Assembly (NCBI RefSeq): GCF_002215215.1
Contig: NZ_CP018632.1
Location: 7,374,501-7,438,500 of the forward strand
DNA: 64,000 nt
Reading direction: 5' to 3'
Origin: Granulosicoccus antarcticus IMCC3135
GTDB taxonomy: Bacteria > Pseudomonadota > Gammaproteobacteria > Granulosicoccales > Granulosicoccaceae
Both the position numbers and the translations under genes were made by a program. Below the pieces are notes generated by a model, which saw nothing but the letters and a program-made list of their open reading frames with translations, was not told the DNA's origin and made no database searches. Below are positions 54,447 to 62,063 of the stretch, piece after piece (the first letter of the stretch is position 1; every line of letters starts with the position of its first letter).

Positions 54447-55040
54447 ATGAAAACAGAGATCCAATCCCGTTCAGACATCACTGCAGAAGCAGAGAAACAG
54501 CTTATACAGGCTTGTACGCAAAACCACCCGGCCTGGGAAGACCAGTTGATATCCTGGCTGAGTGGTAATGGCGCCTGGTTGCAGCGTCACTGTGTCGCGC
54601 TGCTTGGCAATAGCACCGATGCCGAGGACGCCGTGCAAGAGATCACTCTCAAGGTCATACGTGCGATAAGCCGCTTTGAAGGGCGTTCATCGCTACGAAC
54701 CTGGGTGAGTCGTATTGCGGACAACCACTGCTTCACGTTGATCAAGAAGAAGTCCTCCCGGACTCTGAACGAACACCTTCGCCATTGCCTGACGCTCGCC
54801 GAAGAAGACAGGCACACAGAAGCAGCTCCCGATGCCAACGAAGACAGCACTGGGCAAGTTCACTCAACCCTGGACCGTCTGACGAGTACCAACCGGGAAA
54901 TTCTGGAGCTTCGTTACTTTGAAGAGCTCTCCATCAAACAGATGGCGACGGCACTCAACCTGACTCAAAGCGCCACCAAGATGCGCCTGTACAGAGCCAT
55001 GGACGTCTTCAAGATCAACTTCCAGAACGTAGCTGCCTGA
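54447..55040 (+). CDS. ECF-type RNA polymerase sigma factor
   Basis: 197 residues. Region 2 reads DAEDAVQEITLKVIRAISRFEGRSSLRTWVSRIADNHCFTLIKKK and region 4 ILELRYFEELSIKQMATALNLTQSATKMRLYRAMD (quoted loosely by motif: DAEDAVQE, SLRTWVSRI, LSIKQMATAL). The spacer is acidic. No anti-sigma gene (zinc-binding or membrane) is adjacent, which is unusual. GGAGGG stands five bases before the ATG and a 7-base hairpin lies just upstream of that. The gene is followed after 78 bases by a beta-barrel gene, which could be its target or co-transcribed. Confidence 0.88.
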   Translation: MKTEIQSRSDITAEAEKQLIQACTQNHPAWEDQLISWLSGNGAWLQRHCVALLGNSTDAEDAVQEITLKVIRAISRFEGRSSLRTWVSRIADNHCFTLIKKKSSRTLNEHLRHCLTLAEEDRHTEAAPDANEDSTGQVHSTLDRLTSTNREILELRYFEELSIKQMATALNLTQSATKMRLYRAMDVFKINFQNVAA

Positions 55041-55118
55041 CAAAAAATGTGACTTCCCAGTCACCGCGCTCGTCAGTACTCCCATCAGGACAAAGTTGAA
55101 CTTCTCACCCCTTACAGT

Positions 55119-56312
55119 ATGAGACTAAAAATCATGTTCATGAAATCAGCCATCAGCGTTGCAATACTCTCGGCAAGCTCTGTTGCCAGTGCAATAGAAC
55201 TAACAGACTTCCGCGATCCGAACACCTCGTTCGATGAGGCCTATGTTGACTTCAATGCCAACGCGAACTCAGGCAATCAGGACCAGACCAGCTATGACGC
55301 TTTCCTCAACGCGTTCTACACGCAACGAACCAGCACCGAGCGAAAAGTGTGGGGCTTCGGTGTTGACGGTAATGCAGATGCATCGCGTGGACCTAACTCG
55401 GAAGATAGCTCGAATTCAGATTTCGGTTTCAGTGCTCAAGTCAATTCGGATGTCTATTTCAGTGATCGCAATGACAAGCTCTTCTATTTTGGTGAAGGTA
55501 GTTATGCCCATCAGGACTCTGCCATTGATGACAACATTGGTGTCACTGTCGGCCTGGGCTATGGACGCGTCTGGAATGCAACACCGCTGGCAAAGGCGCT
55601 GCGTATACAAGAAGCATTAGGTGTTTATGGCTTGCTGTCCAAAGACATGAGCGATGAGGATCTACTGGCGTTGGCAGCCATCATCGGACGCGAAGATGAA
55701 TACCGTTCCAAAGGCGGTGCCGATGAATACAGAGGTGCCTGGTATGCCGATATGGAGCAGGCCATGGCTGCTGCAGGCGTGTTGCCTGAAGGCGAGCTCA
55801 GCGCTCTGGGCACGGTGAAGCTGGACGACATTCTGTTCGATGAACCTATCAGCGCCCGTCGACATGGCTGGCTGGTTCGCGGCGGTGCCGGATTCCAGTC
55901 CAGCGATTTTCTGGGCATCGCGGATAACGATCCCAAACTGCTGTTCCAACTTGAATACGCCAAACCCTACGGTTTGCGCGGACAGTTGCTGGAGACCGCC
56001 ACTTACGAGCCTGTTTTCGGTGACAACGTCGTGCAGAAACTCTCCAACCGGTTGAGCTATAGCTACGAAATTTCCGATCGGGTTGACTGGATCAACAGCT
56101 GGGACTTGTCTTTCCAGCAAGCAGATGACGATGACAAGACACGCTTCATGAGCAATACCCTGGCGAGCACCATGGCTTATCACCTGACCAATCGACTCGA
56201 TCTGGGCCTGACGCTGGCAGCGGTAGATACCGACGACAAACCGAATCTGGATCGGGATAACGACGAGGTGGCAACATCAGCCATTATCAATGTGCGTTAT
56301 CGTGTGAAATAA
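55119..56312 (+). CDS. Outer-membrane beta-barrel-like exported protein, function unknown
   Basis: 397 residues. A signal peptide (KSAISVAILSASSVASA) precedes a strand-rich domain with alternating hydrophobic residues: KVWGFGVDGNADAS, DFGFSAQVNSDVYFS, IGVTVGLGYGRVW and, near the end, DLGLTLAAVDTDDKPN and ATSAIINVRYRVK. A Glu/Ala-rich helical stretch interrupts at about 160-235 (YGLLSKDMSDEDLLALAAI). A barrel with an inserted helical loop is likely. The start may be the first ATG or one of two further ATGs at 55134/55140. It follows the ECF sigma gene and may depend on it; nothing more can be said. Confidence 0.7.
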   Translation: MRLKIMFMKSAISVAILSASSVASAIELTDFRDPNTSFDEAYVDFNANANSGNQDQTSYDAFLNAFYTQRTSTERKVWGFGVDGNADASRGPNSEDSSNSDFGFSAQVNSDVYFSDRNDKLFYFGEGSYAHQDSAIDDNIGVTVGLGYGRVWNATPLAKALRIQEALGVYGLLSKDMSDEDLLALAAIIGREDEYRSKGGADEYRGAWYADMEQAMAAAGVLPEGELSALGTVKLDDILFDEPISARRHGWLVRGGAGFQSSDFLGIADNDPKLLFQLEYAKPYGLRGQLLETATYEPVFGDNVVQKLSNRLSYSYEISDRVDWINSWDLSFQQADDDDKTRFMSNTLASTMAYHLTNRLDLGLTLAAVDTDDKPNLDRDNDEVATSAIINVRYRVK

Positions 56313-56326
56313 CACACCAGGAAGAA

Positions 56327-56355
56327 CAGGTGGTGGTGACGACCACCATCACCTG
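56327..56355. terminator. Hairpin after the beta-barrel gene
   Basis: CAGGTGGTGGT on the left and ACCACCATCACCTG on the right can pair almost completely (with a small bulge) around GACG, 15 bases after the stop codon. No long U-tract follows. Likely the end of the sigma/beta-barrel transcript. Confidence 0.55.
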
Positions 56356-56503
56356 ATTCCAACAGAAGTACAGTGTCTGATTATCGTTCAAATCTGCCGT
56401 GCAACCGTTGCCTGGTATCTTTAATAGGTGATGGCGGTTATCGTGTTTGACAGGGCCATCGCTCTATCCCGTCTGCAACGAAACTTTCCGGCATCCCGAG
56501 TTC

Positions 56504-57388
56504 ATGGACATAGAGTTACTTCGTACCTTTCTGGAAGTGGAACGGCTGCGCCATTTTCGCAAGGCATCAGAAGAACTGTTTGTCACTCAGGCGGCAGTCA
56601 GCTCACGTATCAAACTGTTGGAGCAAACCCTCGGGGTCTCTCTGTTCATTCGCCAGAACAGGCAGATTGATCTGACACCAGAAGGCCATCGCTTCAAACG
56701 TTACGCCGAACGCCTGATTGCTGAATGGCGCAAGGCACGTCATGATGTATCGCTGGGTGAGACCGGCGCCCAACTGGCTGTCGGCGGCACAATCCGTGTC
56801 TGGGATGCCGGTATGCAGGAATGGATTCATGATGTTCATCGCGCGTATCCGGAACTGGCACTGATCCTTGAATCACACACTCCTGAAACTCTGGTACGCC
56901 GTCTGCTTGATGGGCAGCTGGACTTGGGCTTCATCATGGAGCCGCCACAGATCGACACTCTGAACCTGATCGAAGTGGCACAGTTGGAACTGGTCATGGT
57001 GACCACCAATCCGGATGCCAACCTCGAAGAGGCTATGGGCCAGGGTTACATCTGGATTGATTGGGGCCTGAGCGTCGCCTTGCAGTATCAACGCCTCTAC
57101 CCCGATGCTCATGAGCCGACCCTGCGTATTGCCAATGCCAGTGTGGCACTGGAGTTCATGCTGGAGTTCGGAGGTGCAGGCTACCTTGCCAGCCGGGAGA
57201 TCGCAGATGAAATCAAGGATGGCGAACTGTTCCTGGTCAGAGGTGCTGAGCGTATTCAGAGAAGCGTGTACGCTGTTCACCCGGTCAGGACAGACCGGCT
57301 GGATTTGATCACCGAGGTCACAGGCGAATTCAGGTATCGCGTCTCTCTACCCAAACGACCGCGTCGCAAGAAACCCAGCAGTGCATGA
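56504..57388 (+). CDS. LysR-type regulator, HdfR-like
   Basis: 294 residues from the ATG at 56504. The helix-turn-helix region MDIELLRTFLEVERLRHFRKASEELFVTQAAVSSRIK and LEQTLGVSLFIRQNRQIDLTPEGHRF closely follows HdfR of E. coli, which represses the flagellar master operon and controls stress genes. The effector domain (about 90-280) is typical; VALEFMLEFGGAGYLASREIA is its recognisable end. The protein ends in a basic KRPRRKKPSSA. No target gene is visible next to it; it is convergent with a kinase gene. Confidence 0.88.
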   Translation: MDIELLRTFLEVERLRHFRKASEELFVTQAAVSSRIKLLEQTLGVSLFIRQNRQIDLTPEGHRFKRYAERLIAEWRKARHDVSLGETGAQLAVGGTIRVWDAGMQEWIHDVHRAYPELALILESHTPETLVRRLLDGQLDLGFIMEPPQIDTLNLIEVAQLELVMVTTNPDANLEEAMGQGYIWIDWGLSVALQYQRLYPDAHEPTLRIANASVALEFMLEFGGAGYLASREIADEIKDGELFLVRGAERIQRSVYAVHPVRTDRLDLITEVTGEFRYRVSLPKRPRRKKPSSA

Positions 57389-57420
57389 ATGGCAGTCAGC
57401 TGCAATTCAGAATCCGGTAG

Positions 57421-58359
57421 TCAGATCTGAGAATCAGCACCGGTTCGTTGCTTCATAAATGCAAGTACTTCCCCTTCGTCCGGTATTCCATCCAATCCAT
57501 CAGGCGACATGCATTTCAAAGCAGCAGCGGCATTCGCAAACTCGATGGCAACTTGCTCCGGACACCTCTTTGCCAACTGCAAGGTGAAGGCGGCATGCCA
57601 GACATCGCCAGCCCCCAGTGTATCCACCGCTGTTACCGCAAAAGCTGACATATGGGCAAGCTTGCCCTCGTCCAGCCAATACACGCCTTGCTCCCCATCG
57701 GTCACGCAAACCCAGTTGCCGAATTGCATCTGTGCCATACGCAAGCCTTGCTCCACGCTATCCACACTTGCAAAATCTCGCAAGCCCTGACGAGAGAAGG
57801 CAAGATGACTTGCCAATGCCATGGCCGCATGGCTGACAGGGGCCTCCGCATCGATCACCGCTGGAATACCCATCTGCTTCGCGTAGCTCAGCACTTGCAA
57901 GGCCGCGGCCTCCCAGCGAGTATCAACCAGCACCGCCTCCGGTATCTCCAGTGCTTGCAACAATTGGACATCAAGCACAGTACTTGCCTCCCTTGCGATT
58001 GAGGCTTCATCCGCGCCGCGGTAATTCACGATCTGTCGATCGCCACTAGCGTCGACGAATACGCTGGAAATAGGCGACTTGCTGTCCCGTATACAAACCA
58101 CCAGCGAATGTCCGACGGATCGTCCAAGCAACTCTGTACGCAGCACATCGCCGAACAAGTCGTCACCCAGTCTGCCTGCCAGCTGCACCTCGGCCCCCAA
58201 CCTCTGCATGGCAACCGCAGCAATCGCACCACCACCGCCCAGGCTGAAGCGTACATCTTCGGCACGATATTTTTCGGCGCGCCGCGGCATCTCACCCACA
58301 CGAAATGTGATATCCGCCGCAATCAGTCCGCTGGCCATCAATCTAATCGGCCTGTTCAC
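57421..58359 (-). CDS. PfkB/ribokinase-family carbohydrate kinase (YihV-like)
   Basis: 312 residues. Marks are GGGGAIAAVAMQRLGAEVQLAGRLGDD near the start, DTRWEAAALQ in the middle, and the catalytic AVDTLGAGDVWHAA with the Asp base. ALKCMSPDGLDGIPD and VIDAEAP resemble YihV (sulfofructose kinase), but no sulfoquinovose genes are nearby, so the sugar substrate is open. It is convergent with the LysR gene and divergent from the pyrophosphatase with about 195 bases in between. Confidence 0.85.
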   Translation of the reverse strand: MNRPIRLMASGLIAADITFRVGEMPRRAEKYRAEDVRFSLGGGGAIAAVAMQRLGAEVQLAGRLGDDLFGDVLRTELLGRSVGHSLVVCIRDSKSPISSVFVDASGDRQIVNYRGADEASIAREASTVLDVQLLQALEIPEAVLVDTRWEAAALQVLSYAKQMGIPAVIDAEAPVSHAAMALASHLAFSRQGLRDFASVDSVEQGLRMAQMQFGNWVCVTDGEQGVYWLDEGKLAHMSAFAVTAVDTLGAGDVWHAAFTLQLAKRCPEQVAIEFANAAAALKCMSPDGLDGIPDEGEVLAFMKQRTGADSQI

Positions 58360-58554
58360 CGGATGAACTCAACTTGCCAAGCCTGTCTACTTCGCACTTT
58401 ATTCTCCTCGGCTTTCAACCATGCATCGATCTATTCTGCCAACGATCATGCCCACTTACGTCCTGCAGAGTCAAAGAGTTATGGTCAGCAGCGACTCTCG
58501 ATTGGCATTACAATGCTGCAGCACTACCAACACGATCGCAACGGCAACTTTTCC

Positions 58555-59475
58555 ATGACTATCAAAGTATTCGGCCACAAATCTCCCGATACCGACTCCA
58601 CCGGCTCGCCTCTCATCTGGGCCTGGTACCTGACGGAAATCTGCGGCACACCAGCAGAGGCCTGCCTACTGGGTGAACCCAATACCGAAGCGGCATTCAT
58701 GCTGCAGCGCTGGGGCTTCAACACCCCGACGATCATCGATGACGTCAGTGCAGATGACAAAGTCGTGATTGTCGACACCAATAACCCTGCCGAGCTGCCT
58801 GCGAGTATCAATTCGGCCGACATTCTCGAGATCATCGACCATCACATGCTGGCGGGTGGCATCAAGACACTCAAGCCAATCACTATCACCGTGCGTCCAG
58901 TCGCCTGCACCGCCACGATCATGCACGACTTGATGGGTGACAAGGCTGCGAATATGCCAGAACAAATCAAGGGGGCCATGCTTTCGTGCATCTTGTCCGA
59001 TACCCTCGGATTCCGCTCGCCGACCACGACGGATCGCGATCGCGAAGTGGCTGAGAAAATCGCCGCAGAGCTGGAACTATCGATTCCTGATTATGCCGCC
59101 GAGCTTTTCGCTGCAAAATCTGATATATCCAGATTCTCCGATGCCCAGTTATTGCGCATGGATTCCAAGCAGTACGATATCGGTGGCAAGAGTTTTCGTA
59201 TCTCTGTATTGGAAACCACTTCTGCCGACACAGTGCTTGCACGCAAGGAGAGCCTGATGCAAACAATGCCGAGCGTGGCAAGTGAAGATCAGGTTGACCA
59301 GCTACTGTTATTCGTGATTGACATTCTGGCTGAAGAGGCAACATTGCTGGTGCCCAACGATCTGGTCAAACAGATAGCCGAGAAGAGCTTTGATGCAACG
59401 GTCACGGGCGATACCGTCAGATTACCGGGTGTGGTAAGCCGCAAAAAGCAGATCATTCCCAGCCTTAAATTCTAA
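58555..59475 (+). CDS. ppaC: Manganese-dependent inorganic pyrophosphatase (family II)
   Basis: 306 residues, as expected (about 307-311). The DHH-type metal site is complete: GHKSPDTDS (His and two Asp), VDTNNP, IDHHMLAGG, and the C-terminal substrate motif with SRKKQIIP. It hydrolyses pyrophosphate with Mn or Co. The frame stays open upstream to 58108, overlapping the kinase antisense, but the conserved MTIKVFGHKSPDTDS start fixes the ATG at 58555. A good terminator follows. Confidence 0.95.
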   Translation: MTIKVFGHKSPDTDSTGSPLIWAWYLTEICGTPAEACLLGEPNTEAAFMLQRWGFNTPTIIDDVSADDKVVIVDTNNPAELPASINSADILEIIDHHMLAGGIKTLKPITITVRPVACTATIMHDLMGDKAANMPEQIKGAMLSCILSDTLGFRSPTTTDRDREVAEKIAAELELSIPDYAAELFAAKSDISRFSDAQLLRMDSKQYDIGGKSFRISVLETTSADTVLARKESLMQTMPSVASEDQVDQLLLFVIDILAEEATLLVPNDLVKQIAEKSFDATVTGDTVRLPGVVSRKKQIIPSLKF

Positions 59476-59485
59476 GGTATTGGCA

Positions 59486-59515
59486 GCGTGGCCCATACGG
59501 GGCCACGCGCCTTTT
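59486..59515 (+). terminator. Rho-independent terminator of ppaC
   Basis: GCGTGGCCC, loop ATACG, GGGCCACGC, then GCC and TTTT, starting ten bases after the stop. The clearest intrinsic terminator in the window. It lies 14 bases before the stop of the convergent peroxiredoxin gene. Confidence 0.85.
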
Positions 59516-59528
59516 ACAGCTTCAGAAC

Positions 59529-60011
59529 CTACAGCTGTTCCAGCACCGCGTCTGCTGTACTGACGGTAGCAGAACCTGCATCCTCTTCAACAGCCAGATA
59601 CGTGACAACACCATCGTCAAGCACCATGACGTAACGTTGCGAGCGCTCACCCAGACCTACCGCACTCAGATCCAGCGTCATGCCCGCTGCACGTGTGTAT
59701 TCGTGATTGCCATCTGCCAGCATATCAACACTGTCACCCGTTCCCAGTGATTTGCCCCAGGCATTCATCACGAAGAAATCACTGGTGGAAACACAAGCAA
59801 CGGCAGCCACACCTTTGTCACGCAGCGCCTTGGCCTTATCGATGAAGCTAGGCACGTGAGTTTCAGAACAGGTCGGTGTAAAAGCACCCGGCAGAGCAAA
59901 AATCACCACCTTGCGCCCTGCACAATAGTCAGCCAAAGGCACATCAGTAGGACCTGCAGCCGTCATCTGCTTGAGTGAGATCGCAGGAATCTTGTCGCCT
60001 ACTTTAATCAT
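59529..60011 (-). CDS. Peroxiredoxin (Prx5/hybrid type)
   Basis: 160 residues. The peroxidatic Cys48 is in PGAFTPTCSETHVP, with Thr45 and Arg in GERSQRY completing the active site. A second Cys at 30 and one at about 75 (AACVST) could resolve it; in this family reduction by glutathione or glutaredoxin is common, which would fit the gor gene elsewhere in the window. No glutaredoxin domain is fused. AGGAG seven bases before the second ATG fixes the start at 60011 rather than at 60017, where spacing would be one base. Confidence 0.92.
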   Translation of the reverse strand: MIKVGDKIPAISLKQMTAAGPTDVPLADYCAGRKVVIFALPGAFTPTCSETHVPSFIDKAKALRDKGVAAVACVSTSDFFVMNAWGKSLGTGDSVDMLADGNHEYTRAAGMTLDLSAVGLGERSQRYVMVLDDGVVTYLAVEEDAGSATVSTADAVLEQL

Positions 60012-60018
60012 TGTCATT

Positions 60019-60023
60019 CTCCT
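60019..60023 (-). promoter_or_regulatory. Shine-Dalgarno site that decides the peroxiredoxin start
   Basis: AGGAG on the minus strand lies seven bases from the ATG at 60011 but one base from the ATG at 60017, so the downstream ATG is the real start. Confidence 0.6.
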
Positions 60024-60116
60024 TGCCGGTTAGGTGGTGGTTGCACTCGACTTGCGACTATACCGCAGAGCTCAGCTACGGGAGTAACTACGGTGTTTCT
60101 GTGCACAGTTGACACA

Positions 60117-61922
60117 TCAAGCTGCCTGACGAAACAGCGATTCCAGCTCATTGAGCATCACGGGACCCAATTGGCGCGCATCAAAGATGCTCACGGCATG
60201 CTCGTAAAAACGGCTCACATCGTGCCCAATACCGATAGCCAACAGCTCCACGTGCCCAGAGCGCTGGATGTCATCGACAACCTGCTGAAGATGCTGCGCC
60301 AGATAGTCGCCGGGGTTGGCAGCCAGCGTACTGGTATCCACGGGTGCACCATCGGAAATGGTCATGAGAATACGCCGCTCCTCCGGTCGCTTCATCAATC
60401 TCTGATGAGCCCACTGCAGGGACTCACCGTCAATATTCTGCTTCAGTATGTCCCGATCGAGCATCAGACCAAGACTGCGTTTCGCGCTGCGATAGGGAGT
60501 ATCGGCAGATTTGTAGATGATGTGGCGAAGATCATTCAGACGTCCGGGGTTTTCTGGCTCTCCGGCTTCAACCCAGCGTTCGGTTGATTGACCGCCATGC
60601 AGATGAACCGTGGTGAAACCGAGAATCTCGACGCTGACACCACAGCGTTCCAGGGTTCGGGCCAGAATGTCGGCACACACCGCAGCAATCATGATGGGTC
60701 GACCCAGCATCGAGCGGGAATTATCGATCAACAAGGTCATGGTGGTGTTGCGAAAGGGCATCTCGCTCTCCGCTTTGAAACTCAATGGCATCAACGGATC
60801 AGTCAACAGTCGAGCCAGTCGCATCGAATCCAGCAACCCCTCTTCCAGATCAAATTCCCAATGCCGCCGTTGCCGAGCCAGCAAGACACGCTGCAACCGT
60901 GTCGCCAGGCGCCGTACCAGGCGACCATGTACTTCGATATGCTGGTCCAGCTCATCACGCCAGCCTTGCAGCTCTGCCTGGTCAGCCCAGTCTCGCGCAA
61001 GCAGCACTTCATCATAATCGGTGGTAAAAGCGCGATACGGCTGAGTTCCTTCCATAAGCACGATGGTTGGATCCACCCCGGCAGCAGGCGCCTCATCCAG
61101 TGCCTGTTCGGCCAGTTGATCCGTCTGCTGTGATTCGCCCTGCATATCATCCGGAACCTCATCGGACGATTTTTCGGACTGTTCGGCACTTTCAGGCTCA
61201 TCAGATTCTGATGCAGACTCGTCCTCATCTTCATCCGGCACCTCAGAGTCTTCCTCCACCATGTCATCTGGCGATGATGTGTCGCCTGACACCATTGCAT
61301 GACTGTCGCCAGCACTGGCATTTGCCAGACTCACGCAGAGCTGTCGGGTCAGTTGGGCGAACAACGCCTGCTCACCCAGCAGTTCCACCAGCCTCGACAG
61401 ATGCGGTTGCAAATGCGTGTTGATCAGGGCCAGCTCCGTATTCAAGTCTGGCAGCGAATCAGACTGACTACCGATTGTCACCCTCTGGCGGAAGGCCTGA
61501 CGACAGACAAAGCGCAAAGCCAGCTGCAAGCGAAGCAACACTGCCTCCCCTGAACCCGGCTCTATCGTGGCCGGCACCTCGGCGGCCGGCGCTCCGGCGG
61601 CCGGCGCTCCGGCGGTCAGCGCCTCGGAAACAAAATGATTCGTCTCACCTAGCACCTGCGGATGGCGACGAGCATCCAGATTCTTCTGCACCCCCGCATA
61701 TTGATTAGCACCCAGGGCCTCGTAACGTTCGGTTTCCAGAATGTTGAACAATATTGCCGCCACCCCATTTTCGGGGGCATAGCGGCGCTGGAGTTGAACA
61801 TCGTGATAGGCCCGATGCAACGCTTTTGCGTCCAGGGCGCCACGGGACTCGGGCTGCTCGGGGAACTCCAGCGCGGGGTCATCGGCCAGCGAACGCGCAC
61901 AAGCTTCCAGAGATCTGTGCAT
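60117..61922 (-). CDS. cobT: Cobaltochelatase subunit CobT-like VWA protein
   Basis: 601 residues. CobT layout: N-terminal helical part, a very acidic linker (about 220-275, DEDEDESASESDE), then a von Willebrand A domain with the MIDAS motif DNSRSM and ISDGAP (DGAPVD). CobT with CobS and CobN inserts cobalt into hydrogenobyrinic acid diamide in aerobic B12 synthesis. No cobS, cobN or other cobalamin gene is within the window. A 15-base unit repeats three times near residue 105 (coding AGAPAAGAPAAE). The ATG at 61922 is preferred over a GTG 12 codons earlier. Its 5' side is divergent from the second GTPase gene. Confidence 0.85.
   Translation of the reverse strand: MHRSLEACARSLADDPALEFPEQPESRGALDAKALHRAYHDVQLQRRYAPENGVAAILFNILETERYEALGANQYAGVQKNLDARRHPQVLGETNHFVSEALTAGAPAAGAPAAEVPATIEPGSGEAVLLRLQLALRFVCRQAFRQRVTIGSQSDSLPDLNTELALINTHLQPHLSRLVELLGEQALFAQLTRQLCVSLANASAGDSHAMVSGDTSSPDDMVEEDSEVPDEDEDESASESDEPESAEQSEKSSDEVPDDMQGESQQTDQLAEQALDEAPAAGVDPTIVLMEGTQPYRAFTTDYDEVLLARDWADQAELQGWRDELDQHIEVHGRLVRRLATRLQRVLLARQRRHWEFDLEEGLLDSMRLARLLTDPLMPLSFKAESEMPFRNTTMTLLIDNSRSMLGRPIMIAAVCADILARTLERCGVSVEILGFTTVHLHGGQSTERWVEAGEPENPGRLNDLRHIIYKSADTPYRSAKRSLGLMLDRDILKQNIDGESLQWAHQRLMKRPEERRILMTISDGAPVDTSTLAANPGDYLAQHLQQVVDDIQRSGHVELLAIGIGHDVSRFYEHAVSIFDARQLGPVMLNELESLFRQAA
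61578..61622. repeat. 15-base tandem repeat inside cobT
   Basis: Three near-identical units around GGCGGCCGGCGCTCC encode an Ala/Gly/Pro linker in the N-terminal half. The GC-rich units could gain or lose copies by slippage without a frame change. Confidence 0.6.
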
Positions 61923-62063
61923 GGTTCCACTTGTCCTGATTTTGCTACTCTTCTCCACAGATGTATCCGTGTATCCTTAGTGACTGACGTCGGTCTGGTT
62001 CCAGCAATGGTGCTGACCGTGAATTGTTCAAGCCCCGAATTCCTACTTGCAGACACGCCTCCC

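Noticed and set aside
58108-58554. N-terminal extension of the pyrophosphatase
   Set aside because: Antisense to the PfkB kinase for its first part; family II pyrophosphatases start at the conserved GHKSPDTDS segment.
61662-62063. N-terminal extension of the second GTPase
   Set aside because: It crosses the antisense cobT gene and lacks protein-like character; the GTPase-like part begins near 62064.
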